The notes beneath the pieces are model-generated. The model ran no database searches. It saw only the letters and a program-made list of their open reading frames with translations, and was not told where the DNA came from. A stretch of 64,000 bases of DNA. Origin: Moniliella sp. 'wahieum'. Lineage: Eukaryota > Basidiomycota > Moniliellomycetes > Moniliellales > Moniliellaceae. Positions 1-10,493 of this stretch are shown in pieces. The stretch spans positions 62,001-126,000 of the forward strand of contig RSEE01000132.1 of the NCBI GenBank assembly GCA_003971905.1, in the 5' to 3' direction. How positions within the stretch are numbered: the first letter of the stretch is position 1; each line of letters begins with the position of its first letter. The translations under genes and the position numbers were made by a program.

Positions 1-122
1 CGGAAGCCTGGGCCCGTATTCCTGGTACGCCCCCCTCTCCCTTCCTCCACTATCTCAACCGAGGCCACGATAAGCGCATAACCAGCTCTTGTTCCCCCTC
101 TCTTGCCTTTAGGCGCGCAGGG

Positions 123-344
123 GTGCACGCCCATGCTCTCTTCCGTCCGCGACGGCTGAAGGAACTGACGAAGCACGAGCCCGATCTGGCGCTGTATGGG
201 TTATCGACGCAATCGTCTACGGAGCAAGCTGAGGCGGTGAAACGACTGGACTGCCTTCCCGCTCTTGTCGGACAACCACTGAACTGGACAACCGTTGGAC
301 CGCCTACGTTCCACCATGACGACCAACCGTTCCTTAACGCATGA
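123..344 (+). CDS. possible last exon of an unidentified gene (partial)
   Basis: An open frame of 73 codons runs to a TGA at the end of this span. It follows a pyrimidine-rich stretch ending in TTTAG and then GCGCAG, either of which could be a splice acceptor, so this may be the final exon of a gene starting left of the window. The peptide is mixed and hydrophilic (charged at the start, with LKELTKHEPDLALYGL) and shows no motif I recognise. It could equally be a chance frame in GC-rich DNA. Confidence 0.2.
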   Translation: MHAHALFRPRRLKELTKHEPDLALYGLSTQSSTEQAEAVKRLDCLPALVGQPLNWTTVGPPTFHHDDQPFLNA

Positions 345-1371
345 TCCTCCTCCTCGCGGTGGACAGTGACACGCGTCCCTACCCTGTCTACCCGCCGGAC
401 CAGACCGTTCGATTGGCCATCCCCATGCTCGTCCCGACGAGCACCTCGCCCCGGACGCCTGACATGTAGCCCAACTCCGGGCTGCCGCTCTACCTGGTAT
501 ATCTACCTGGTGCCAAAACCATCCTGGATCAATCTAATCATTTTCATCATTACTTTGTCCGCCATGGCATCGGCGGGGTTAGAGGGCATAAGGGGGTGAA
601 GAGCAGAGCTGCAGAAAACGTCGACGGGTCAGTAACCATGCCGAGGCGCAAAATAGTGTGGCTCAGTAGGAACAATTGAAGTTGATCGTCCTTGCCGCGC
701 CTCCAAAAAGTTGCTATAGGAGGCGGGCTGCGTCATCCCAAAGTTCTCATCGTTGCCCAGCTCAGGGGGAGGACTCACGAGTTACAACCAGCGGCGAGAG
801 GGGGTGCTGCACAAGATGAGCGCGAAAGGAACAAACGGGTCTGGAACAAAAAACAAAAACAAAACAGCGGCCATGTCAGTACACAGGTCCCAACTGTCAC
901 ACCAGGCGGAGGTAAGGAGGAGGGGGCTCAGAAACGAAGAATTCCTGTTTAACCGCTTCCAAAACGCGGGGCCGCAGTGCGTTGATTCACCACGGTGCGT
1001 GTCAAGGGTTGGGTTTGGATAATCATCGCGGGAAGCAAGAACGTAGGGCGCACGTACAGTACACAACAGCCAACGGAAGCGCGGGGCGGAGAGGAGGCCG
1101 GCGACGAGGATGATGGTGGTGGGCAAAGAAGAAAAACTTGCCTCGGCCGGCAGGCAATAAAAGAAGAAAAAAGCAACCCCCGGAATGCGCAGGCTGGAAG
1201 AAGGTTTACGTAACACGCGCCCCCGAGCGGATCTGCCAGCGAGGCTGGCCTCCACCTCGGCCGCTGTTCCCGCCACCGCCACCGCCACCGCCACTGCCAC
1301 CTCCACCTCCTGGGCCTGGAGCGTCGCTGTACCATCTGCCCCGTCGCTGCTAACCCCGACTGCCTGACCCT
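345..1371. other. intergenic, upstream of the ATP10-like gene
   Basis: I see no supportable gene here. The stretch ends in the presumed promoter and 5' leader of the gene starting at 1372. A CCACCG/CCACTG hexamer run lies near 1271-1310 and accounts for the long Trp/Arg or Pro frames on either strand. Confidence 0.5.
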
Positions 1372-2426
1372 ATGCTCGTTGGACGCACGGTTGGACGCAC
1401 GCTCTTTGGGCAGACGCTTGCGCCTGCCCTGCCGGTGCTGCGGCCTGCCCCACGCCGGTACTTGATCTCCTCGGCCGCTGCGCTGAGCCAGCCGTTGCAG
1501 CCGGCGGCGGCCAAGGGCGCCCGGCGGCAACGTCGCGCCCCCTTTACCACTGCCAAAGCTAGTACGGCCACATGGAGGGGGAGCAGAATGTGGAATACCC
1601 GCCTTCTCTCAGTGTCTTTCTCCGTCCCGACCCGGACCTGGACGCGCCAGCGTTGCCCTTGACTGCGTCCGTGTCGCGTGCGGCCGAGGAGGCGAATAAG
1701 ATCCCGCTGTCGTACCTTGCGGTGCCGTTGGGTGTGAAGGAGGAAACCGGTTGCGATGACAGGCCAGGCCTGAGCAAGATCTCGTCCATTACCGACCCGG
1801 CGAAAAGAAGGAAGCCTTGGCCTACCAGCGTAAACTGTTGATGAAGCAAATGCGTCAACCATACTACTACGATTTACATTCATGCGTTCCCACGGCGGAA
1901 AAATTTGGCGCGGTCCACCCACCATGATCAAGGAGTCTAAAGCGCTTTACTTCCCGGACGTTATGGGCGTCTCGCTCCTCGATCGCAGCACCGTTTCCAC
2001 CACCCAGTTCCTCCAGGGCAACGTGTCGGTCGTCGCTGTGCTCACGTCGCGCCTATCCACGGACCATGTCAAGTCCTTTGTCGAACCCAACCTGGCCACC
2101 TTCCAACACAACCCTCACTTTCGCTACGTCCAGATCAACCTCCAACAAAACGCTATCAAGTCTTACCTCGTCTCGCTCTTCCTCTCTGGTCTGAGGAAAG
2201 AAACGCCAGTCGAGTTCCAACCTTCCTACCTGTTTGCCCGGCAAAACATGGAACTGCTCCGCCACGCTTGGGCCTCCAAAACCAGTACCTCGGCTACGTC
2301 TTCTTGGTCGACGATCAGTGCCGCGTACGCTGGGCTGGATGCGCATTTGCTGAGCAGGACGAACGCGATTCCCTATGGAGCTCCGTCGGCGTCCTCCTCG
2401 ACCGAATCAAGCCGTCCAAAAAGTAG
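1372..2426 (+). CDS. ATP10: ATP10-like mitochondrial ATP synthase assembly factor
   Basis: Atp10 is an inner-membrane protein that helps insert subunit 6 into the F0 sector of ATP synthase. The N-terminus (MLVGRTVGRTLFGQTL onward) is Arg/Ala-rich without acids, like a mitochondrial presequence. The family core is recognisable: MIKESKALYFPDVMG, then VKSFVEPNL, a QINLQQNAIKSYLVSLFL segment, and a C-terminal block with QYLGYVFLVDDQCRVRWAG and AEQDERDSLW ending in KPSKK and a TAG. These blocks lie in different frames. I count frame changes near 1560, 1803, 1873 and 2268, mostly in short homopolymers, with no intron signals there. The family assignment is from remembered conserved blocks. A short intron near 1560 is possible instead of one of the frame changes. 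Confidence 0.8.
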
Positions 2427-2595
2427 TTTGGAGCCGGTGGGGCTTTGGAGTTGCGCGGCCAAGCACTTGTTTGCCTCTCAAACCTTACCCTTTATCCCCC
2501 ACCCTGCTCCTGACGTTCACCCAACCCGCGTGAACCTTTAGACTGGACTCGGCGGCTTGCCACTTGCCACTTGCCGCTTCCCTCTCTCCTCCGTG

Positions 2596-2610
2596 AAGCT
2601 TGAAGCTTGA
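2596..2610. repeat. period-7 palindrome array, AAGCTTG x2
   Basis: Two copies of the palindrome AAGCTT separated by a single G. The same unit recurs near 14061 and singly at many other intergenic sites. Confidence 0.7.
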
Positions 2611-2923
2611 CGGTTGACGGTTAAAGCAGTCCTGCTGGCGCAGGCCCTTGGCATCTACTCTCCCGTACCCCCCCCCCCGCCCCGCGCCGCCGCCGCATTT
2701 TCCCCATGCACATGCGATCCGTTATCTCCCTCTCCGCTTGGCCTGGTGGAACCTGTAGCTGTAGAACAGGGCGTTGTTACTACTGCGTGGCTACGGGTGC
2801 CGTGCACGTCTACCCCCTCGCTATGCTGGACCTGGTCAAGTATTACGTGCGAGGAGCTAGGTGCTAGGTACTGAGTACTGACTCTTGAAGCGCAGCACAC
2901 CAGGGAGGGTGGAATTGTGAAAG

Positions 2924-2940
2924 ACCGGTGACCGGTGACC
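2924..2940. repeat. period-7 palindrome array, ACCGGTG
   Basis: Consecutive ACCGGT palindromes with one spacer base. Related arrays occur near 7378, 29333 and 44219. Confidence 0.7.
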
Positions 2941-3589
2941 GATGAAGCAGCCCGGAGGCAACGGCATGGGGCGGAACCTAGGCGGACAGGCGGCCGGCTA
3001 TTTGTCCAGAGGTACCGGCCGGTGTGTCGTGCATGCCACGTGACAAGTGACAGCGACCAGTGCCAATGCCACCAGCAAGCTGGACGCAACAGGGTTAGTA
3101 CGCGAATGCCGGAACGAACCGGAAGACGCTCGTCCGGGGAACGAGCACCACAGCACGCCCCGCCTACAGTGCCCCGGTGCCTAACCCGTCGCCCCAGCTG
3201 CACGCTCAGACTGAGCCTGAACGTTGCACGTTGAACTTGAACGTTTGAACATTGAACTTGCCCCTGTGAACTGAACTACCCAGGGAGCACCGTGCACGGC
3301 CCCACCGCCCGGCCCACACGATCCTAGTCACTAGTCCCAGGCTTCCCGGTACCTTCCCCCCGGGGGTGCCGGTACCCGGTATCCCGAGCTTCCTGCCGCC
3401 CACCCCGATCCTTCTCCTCGCGGTCTACCTACCTAGCCTCCTCTCCCTGCCCAGTGCCAGTGCCCACGGCCAAGCAACACGCAAAAACGGAGGCATCTCA
3501 TTCGTTAGAGCAACAGCACTATGCGAGCACCCCTCTGCGCCCATCGGATTGGGTCGACGGCGCTGGAGCAAGGCCAGGGTACCTGGACT

Positions 3590-4754
3590 TTACGGGTTGG
3601 CCTGCACCCACTTGACACCCTTCTCAATGTTGGTCTTGAGCTGGGGCAGCGCAGCCTCGAGCAACTTCTCCTCCTCGGCCGAGATGGTGCCAACGGGCAG
3701 AATCTTCTCCACGCCCTCGGGGCCCAACTCCACCTTGGACGAGAAGAAGTCCACGCCCTGGTCCTTGTACAGCGGCGAGTCGACGTAGGTGCACTCCGTC
3801 ACGCCCTTGGCGCCATTCAGCGCGTTCAGCAAGTGGTTGGTAAACACCGACGCGGCATAGGCCATCGACAGAGTCGCCGAACCACCGCGCATCCTTGGCC
3901 TTGACCACCTCGTCACCACCAAATTGGATCCGGTTGACCAGCTTCTGGTACGTCTCCGAGTTGTTCGCCAGCGACGCACTCGTCTGCGACGCTTGCGACA
4001 GCAGAGGCACAATCGTCACGCCCGAGTGGCCACCCACAACAGGCACCACCGTGTCGGCCGGCTTGGTACCAGCAATGCCCGACAGGAACGTCGACGCACG
4101 CGTCACATCCAGCGTCGTCACACCACAGGCTAAGCCAACAAAATCAAATGTACCGCGTCAGTTCAGCGCCCTGAATTGAAATGCAACAGCACAGAGGGAG
4201 ACAAGGAGGGGGTGGGGAAAGCAAGGATCACGTACCGCTTAGGGTCGTACACACCGGCCGACTTGAAGACCTCCTTGACGATAGGCAACGTCGAGTTGAC
4301 CGGGTTGGAGATGATGAGCAAGTGGGCCTTGGGGGCGACCTTGGCAGCGGCCTTGGCGAGGTCACGGACAATCGAGGCGTTGGTGTTGAAAAGGTCGTCA
4401 CGGGTCATGCCGGGCTTGCGGGGCACCGGCAGGAATGACAATCACCTCGGCGCCGTCGAGGGCCTTCTCGAGGCCGCCTGCTCAGGGCCGTAGCCAGCAA
4501 CGGGGGGGCGGTGTGTTGACGTGGCCAACGTCGGCAGCGACACCGGGCGCAAGGCGCAGGTCGTACAGGCGGAGCGAGGTAACGAGCGGGTTCGACTTGA
4601 GCAGCAGCGACAGCGGCTGGCCAATGCCGCCCGACGCACCGAGCACCGCGACGGCCTTGTGGTAGCGGCCGACGAGGCAAAGCCACGGGCCAAGGCGGGC
4701 GCAGCAGCGGCACGCAGGGGTAGCAGTAGCGGAAGCAGACGCACGGACAAACAT
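3590..4754 (-). CDS. MDH1: malate dehydrogenase, probably mitochondrial
   Basis: NAD-dependent malate dehydrogenase interconverts malate and oxaloacetate in the TCA cycle. The start at 4754 opens an Arg/Ala-rich leader of about 30 residues suited to mitochondrial import. Next come the dinucleotide-binding loop GASGGIG (residues 39-45), a substrate-arginine block [35 protein letters not shown], and [14 protein letters not shown] with the catalytic histidine. The C-terminus ends KWVQANP then TAA. An intron fits 4130-4235 (donor GTACGT after DPKR). Frame changes near 4490, 4425 and 3887 interrupt otherwise highly conserved sequence, and one base also seems to be missing just after the intron. 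Length and motifs match the family, and I am confident of the enzyme. Confidence 0.92.
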
Positions 4755-5251
4755 GCCGAAGTAGGGGGTGGGGGGGAGAGGGGGGGGGGAAGAGGTGGGG
4801 GTGGTGGGAAGGAAGGACAAGCTAGCCAGGGGCACCGACCGGCTTTGTACCTCGCGAAGCTTCCCAGCCGCCCGCTGGGCCGGGGGGTGCCTGCCAGCGA
4901 ACAGGCAGGCAGGGCACGGGGGGAGTGTGGGGAATGCCAGCCGGCCAAGGCCGCACGGACGCGCACTGGCGCCGTGCTGCGCGGCCCACGTCATGCACCC
5001 GCAGGCGGCACTGGCGGGGGTGCGGGTGATGCACTGCGCTGCCCCCAGCCGGGTCTTCCGCGACCGGCGGCTGGCGGTGGGCGCGGCAGCAGCACGCCAG
5101 CCGCCGCGGCGACAGCGGCGGGGTGCGGCGCTCGGGCGGTTGCGCACGCACCACCAACATGGCTTACGTCGCAGCCCCGCCCCGCCCCAGCACGTCAGCA
5201 ACGTGACTCGTACCTGCGCTGCGGTTCACACTCGAAGCAGCAAAAAGTGTG
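4755..5251. other. MDH upstream region
   Basis: GC-rich promoter and 5' leader region of the malate dehydrogenase gene, up to the tRNA-Ser 3' end. It contains poly-G/purine runs at about 4766-4812 on the + strand. Long open frames on both strands here are composition artefacts, and I see no second gene. Confidence 0.5.
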
Positions 5252-5345
5252 CGACAATGACAGGATTCGAACCTGTGCAGGCAGAGCCTAATTGATGGTT
5301 AGACACGCGTTCTAATCAATCCCTTAACCGCTCGGGCACATTGCC
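5252..5345 (-). tRNA. tRNA-Ser(AGA) with intron
   Basis: On the minus strand the acceptor stem GGCAATG pairs with CATTGTC, the D-arm is GCCCGAGCGGTTAAGGG and the T-arm loop is GGTTCGAATCC. The long variable arm marks a class II tRNA. The anticodon stem ATTGA/TCAAT encloses TTAGAA, so the anticodon is AGA. A 13-nt intron (5297-5309 on the + strand) interrupts the loop immediately 3' of the base after the anticodon, the usual position for nuclear tRNA introns. Confidence 0.9.
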
Positions 5346-5742
5346 GTTGTGTCTGGATCTGTGATACAGATGGTAATGCCCGTATTCAGTTGATGCGTTC
5401 AGCCTCCCCCATGCGTACGCCGCCAAGCAAGAAAGACCCGCTATACATTTCCCCCCCAGAGACGACTACTCATACAGTACCCATCCGACGCGTACACCCC
5501 CCACTCGCGTCCGCCGTCGCGGTGAAACTCCACCACGCGTGGGCGGTGCCCAGCAGCTCCCGCCGCCGCGCGCCGCCGCTTCTGCCCCGCTCGGCTGCGA
5601 CTCCTCAGCGGAAAGACCGTGTGTCAGTCAGCCACAGCGTCGCATCCACGTTGCCCCGCACCGCACTCCACAGCCAAGGCGCGAGCAAGCGGCGAAAAGG
5701 ACGAGGCAAACCCACTTGCCTCACTCGCCACTCGCTCATTGA
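5346..5742. other. intergenic
   Basis: No gene supported. GC-rich spacer between the tRNA-Ser 5' end and the 3' end of the hypothetical minus-strand gene. Confidence 0.4.
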
Positions 5743-7214
5743 TCACGTACACACGCACCCCTTCCCTTGCCTTGCAGGTGCAGTAACTAGAGTAGGTAAT
5801 CGCTGCACGCCCATCGCAACCAAACCAGGGTGACTGCCTCGCATCGGTCGACATCCGGATCGACAAACAGGCGGCCAAACCATCGATGACCAGCGTCGCA
5901 GGTCCACGTTCCCCCCGCTACCGCCTTCGCTACCGCCCCGGCTCCGGCCCCGCGGGCATGCTGGCGAGGCGGGTAGATGCGTGCCAGTGCCGTGCTCAGT
6001 TCTTCCACTGACCCGACCGCGTCGATGAGCAAGCGCCGGGTAGGTCTTCGCGCCAAAACGTACTCCATCCCATCGTCGTCTGTGCATCGAGGACGAGGCG
6101 AAGGAGAGCAGCGAGGAGACCGCTTCCGTTTCTTCTCGCTCGGGCCACGATGTCCTGGCCCAACTGGGCCAACAGTGCATCTTCCACCTGGGTCCCCTTT
6201 TGGGCCAGGTGCTCCCGCATGCGCATCCGCATTTGCGTTTGTTTCTGGTTTTTATTTCGCTGCTGTGCCTTGCTCCTGCTGCCCCTCCCGCGCCTCTGAA
6301 GGCCTGCGTCCGCCCAGGGAACCACAAGCCAAAGCGTTGCTCCTCCTCGTGCAGCCAGAGAGAACGCAAGACTGAATTCAGCACCAGCTGTCCGAGTTCA
6401 ACGTCAGCATCACATCATTCACATCATTCACACCATCCGCACGGTCCACACGGTCCGTACCATCCCACCTCGCTTCCCACCCAAACAGAGTGAGCGACTT
6501 ACCGTCTCGCGCCCGGACCCGCGCACGCCCGCCACATGCACCACCTCCCCTTTGTTCCCCAGCTCAACGCGCGACGGCAGAGGCAGACACCGCACCAGAT
6601 CCGCCGGCAGAGCAAGCGCCGAACTCAGTCTCGCCCTCGGTCCGAGATACTTGGTCTTCCCTCCCTCCCGCTCCACACACACACCACCCCCCCCTTCACG
6701 GTCTTGGTCCTGCTCACGTTCTGGATCACGTTCTTGCTCTTGTTCGCGCTCGCGCTCGCGCTCGCCCATGACACCCACCACCCGCACCGGCTCGCCCGCG
6801 CACATATCCAGCACCGCAGCATACAGCCCTTCGAGGTTGTCCCAAAACGCACGCAACGCCCTGCCCTGGCCTTGGCTTTGACCTTGGTCTTTCCCTTGGC
6901 TTGACCTTGGTCTTGACCTTGACCTTGACCTTGGTCTTGGCTTGCGGCGGGGACAGGGCCACCATGCTTGGTGTGCTTACGGTGCGGAGAAAGGCAGTGG
7001 TGGCGCCGTGCCAAGCACCTGGCTCCGCACCGCCGCGCCACTCGGCTCGCACTAGGTCCTGCACCGTCTGGATCGATTGACTGGCCAGCGCATCGAGCAC
7101 TGCCTGCCCAGCGAGCGAGAGGGCGGGGCCAGCAGGAACAGCAGGACCAGCAGGACCAGCGGGAGCGGGAGCTTGCCGCGCCCACGCAAGAGCATGACCT
7201 AGCTCCGGACTCAA
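5743..7214 (-). CDS. hypothetical protein, frames interrupted
   Basis: A protein-like succession of minus-strand segments suggests one gene. It opens MSPELGHALAWARQAP with Pro/Ala/Gly repeats, then ALSLAGQAVLDALASQSIQ, a Lys-Val run from ACCTTG-type hexamers (about 6885-6950), AFWDNLEGLYAAVLDMC with AGEPVRVVGVM, an acidic/Arg-Glu repeat (about 6720-6775), ALALPADLVRCLPLPSRVEL, LNSVLRSLWLHEEEQRFGL, a helical segment with GTQVEDALLAQLGQDIVARARR, and RRLLIDAVGSVEELSTALAR. The segments lie in different frames with at least three changes. Exact ends and introns are uncertain, and no conserved domain is recognised. The repetitive and alternating-charge parts make false frames likely, so only the existence of a gene is claimed. 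Confidence 0.45.
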
Positions 7215-7977
7215 AGAAGATCGGACAGAGGTAGTGTGCCGATGCGTCGGTCTCCAGGGCCGGTCAGGTACATAGGTGGTAGGTGCGGTGCGCGCGGTGC
7301 GGGGGCGCAGGTGGAACGCGGAGAGGACACTGAGTATTGACCCGCCCCGCCTACACGCCTACACGCGTCAACGTCAACGGTGACCGGTGAGTGGTGAGTT
7401 GAACGAGTCGATGCAATTAATGGTTGTGGGACGTCGTTGGGTGGTTCGGTGCTTTGTGCTTTGTGCGTGCCACGAGTGAAACGTTCACTACTTTCCCGCT
7501 CCCATCCCAGGCCGACGGGGGGAGTCGATGATCGATGACAAACCCATTCGCTCCCACGCGTCAGGCTGGCGTTCGAGTAAGTAGTACCGTCCGCGCACGA
7601 CAGCCTGTGCAGCCTGCATCTACTTGCCTGGATCGGAACGCGCTGGTGGGTGCTGGCATCACATGCATCAACGTCGAGTTCAACTGAACGTTCAACTGAA
7701 CATCCTGTTCATCATGTTCACCGTGCTCGACCAGCCCAGGTCAACGTAACAGTCCAGTCCACCGTTCGCATCCACCAGCGCCACGTCGCCTTCGGCTGAT
7801 GAGCAATGAGCAATGAAGGATGAGCGCTCAGCAATGAGCAATGTGCAATGAACGGGCCGCGGTAGGCTACAATTCAGTGGACTATGGAGGGAGAGAGAAG
7901 GGGGCACGTATACGTTCGCATGCGTTTCAAGACACTTTCACCGCCGCGGTAGCTCGGTTGCAATGAGACCAAGCCAT
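7215..7977. other. intergenic
   Basis: Between the 5' end of the hypothetical gene and the 3' end of COX4. It holds a GGTGACCGGTGAG array near 7378 and a degenerate GAGCAATGA/GCAATGA repeat at about 7798-7850. No gene seen. Confidence 0.5.
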
Positions 7978-8566
7978 TTAGTGGTGGTGGCCTTCGTGGC
8001 TCTCCTCGGGGCCACGGTACACCATCTTGTACACTAGCCCACAACCAGCACACGTCAGCATCCACACACGTCTCATAGGGAGGAAGCGGGCCAAGGGGGT
8101 AGGCGGGGGAAAGAGGGGAACAGAGAGAAGAGAGAAAAGAGAAAAAAAAGGGGGGGGGGACGTACCATTGCCGCACTCGGGGCAACGAGCCTTGTACTTC
8201 TTCTGCAGCAGGAGCCAGACCACGTCGTGGGATTCCTTGGGGAAGCCCGTGCAACCAACAGGACGAGTGATACCGTACGAGTCGACGGAGATGGGTCAGC
8301 CAGCGTGCCGGGCTTGTTGACCTGCAGCGGCTTGTAGTCGAACAGGTCGATACCCTGCTTGAGCGCCTCCCATTCCAGACGCTCCACACCGGTCGACTGG
8401 GTTTCCTGGGTCGGCATCTCCCGGGCTTGGCACCCACGCCAGTCCAGATGGGCGGCACATTGTCCGACGCAGCCTTGGCCGAGGTGGCCAGGGTGCGCAG
8501 CGCAACGGGCGCAGCACGCGGGGCGAGCGGCGTACGCAGAACAGGCAGCACAGCACGGGCGAACAT
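7978..8566 (-). CDS. COX4: cytochrome c oxidase subunit COX4 (COX5B type)
   Basis: This is the zinc-binding, nuclear-encoded subunit of mitochondrial complex IV. The start at 8566 gives an Ala/Arg-rich presequence (MFARAVLPVLRTPLAPRAAP). The mature part includes MPTQETQSTGVERLEWEAL, FDYKPLQVNKPGTLADP, and the fungal zinc site VGCTGFPKESHDVVW followed by RCPECGNVYKM, giving Cys, His, Cys, Cys ligands. An intron at 8034-8165 splits the codon after CGN and has a CTGAC branch site. The protein ends in EESHEGHHH and TAA. Two frame changes, near 8420 (GGG run) and 8297 (CCC run), each look like one missing base and restore perfect family sequence on both sides. Confidence 0.92.
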
Positions 8567-10493
8567 GGTGGTGGTGGGGGGGGGGGGGGTAAAGGTGGAG
8601 GTGGAGGTAGAGGTGGAGGAGAGGTAGGTGGGTGCAGGACCGGACTGGACTCGAGTCGACAGCGCTGGGCGGAGGACGAGAGGGCTGCTTCGTCTTCGGC
8701 CACGCATCGGCGGCTGCCCCCGTGCCCCCGCGGGCGATGCGCAAAACTCGGCCCAGGTAGCGCTAGGGTTTGGTTACTAATCCCACTAAGGCGAGCCGTC
8801 GGCCGGCGCCGGCCGGGAAGCGCATGCCGTCTGCCTTGCAACTTGCAACTTGCAACTTGCAATTTAGCCGTGCCGTGTCGACTGCCCAATTTCAAATGTC
8901 AATTGTCAACCAGGCAAGCCTCAGGCCCACCTACATTAATCAGCGCACAATCATATCATTAATCAGCCTGGCATTTCCATCCCCTTCCCTGTCGTTGTTC
9001 CATTCCATCCAGCCCGGGCGACAGCCCCCAGGCGAATTGGCATGGACATACTCCATAGGGCCCGTCGCACAGAAGAGGGGCCACTGAATACCTCAGAAGA
9101 AGTACGACGTCCGGGCGAAAGACGTACAAACGCTTAGGTGGAATGCATAGCCGGCCTCTCATCCTCTCAAACAAGCTTTCACAGGTTACATGTTATTACC
9201 CCGACAATCCGATCCCCTACCGCAGCGAGTGAGTCTGATCTGTGTCGAGAAGGATGGGGCAGTTGCCGGGAATTTGCGGGGGTTAAAATGTCTCAACCCT
9301 CAATAATGAAAAGATTATGGGCAACAAGAGAGAGAGAGCCGGTATAATGCACACGAGTACGAGTGCACCGGGACAACTTCATGTAAAAGCGTTACTAACT
9401 CTTCCATCATTAATCCGAGTTGTCACTTAACTCACTCCCTCTGATCCGCAATACATCGCATTGTGGTCTCAGCTGTTTATTACGGTTGGAGATGAGAGAA
9501 ATAAGAGTGGGGTGGAGGGGGGCTTCGATGCCGAAGCTTTTTTGAGCCCACTATCGAGGAAAACAAGTGTGAGCGCTGTCATAGCAACACGTTTTTAGGA
9601 TTATCATAGCACGGGGCAACGGTGGTAGTAAAGTTGTGTGTACTATAAGAGTTTTTTGTTTGTCGCCGCCACTTCTCTCCTATCATAGACGCACATTTTA
9701 CGAATGTTGGAACCAACAACAGGTAGGCCAACTTGCCACACAACAAAAGACTTTTAAATGGCGCCGGGAAACAGCCGGAACGGCGCCGCAAAACTTCATT
9801 CGATAACCAGCCCAGCGAGCAGAGCAATGGGATGGGAGGGAGAGGGAGGTGCAAATGGCACCGTAGCCCCGCAAAAGAGAGAATGTTGGACAAGTGTGTC
9901 CTTACGCTTCGTCTGCAGCAAACGCCAGTTTGCTGTACAGTCACCCAACAAAAAGAGGTCTGTATGTCAATGACAAATGCTACCGGCGAAGCAGGATAAT
10001 GGAGAGAAAGACGGAGGGGAATGGTATCTAAAAGTGTGGTGCAGCAGAGAGAGCCTGGATCAAGGGTCGATGCGGCAACCGGAAGCGAAACAGAGAAAGA
10101 CTATGCTCCCAAAGGGAGTAGAGACATTCATAGAGCAGGGTTACGAGGGAATATCGGGAAAATGTGGCCAGAAGATCCATGGGAGAGGAAACAAGAGGCG
10201 TGGATGCAGGGAACAGGGAACAGAAGTAAAAAAGGGAATGGTAGAATGACACAAGAGGATGCATCATTCAATGTGAAGAGAGCGTCGAGCGGTGGACAGA
10301 GGGAGGTGGGAGATGGAGGCAATGAGACAGTAGTAGAACCCCCCTATTAGGGGTACACTGGTGCATGCTGAAAGAAAACGCACACATTGGAATCTCTTCC
10401 ATATTTTTTGGAAATGATGGAGCAGGCCAGCAACGGATTGGGGTGTAAAGTACCATCCCTCGGGTCATCCTGTACTGCGTGAGGGGAATTGCA
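8567..10493. other. intergenic, COX4 promoter then gene-poor DNA
   Basis: The first about 200 bases are the presumed COX4 promoter, with a G run near 8577-8589 and GGAGGT repeats. Beyond, I see AACTTGC repeats at 8837-8864 and lower-GC sequence with no supportable gene. Frames between 10021 and 10350 on the + strand are Gly/Lys/Arg-rich and have no recognised motif. Confidence 0.4.
8837..8864. repeat. period-7 tandem repeat, AACTTGC x4
   Basis: Four consecutive AACTTGC units. They share the 7-bp period of the palindrome arrays elsewhere but are not themselves palindromic. Confidence 0.8.

Larger units (their letters stand above)
2427..3589. other. intergenic between convergent genes
   Basis: This separates the 3' ends of the ATP10-like gene (+) and the malate dehydrogenase gene (-). 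No gene is supported. It holds several short period-7 arrays: CACTTGC near 2558, AAGCTTG at 2596-2610 and ACCGGTG at 2924-2940, plus a C-rich run near 2671-2680. Confidence 0.5.

Noticed and set aside
949-1530. 193-codon Arg/Trp-rich minus-strand frame
   Set aside because: Produced by the CCACCG repeat and the ATP10 leader read backwards.
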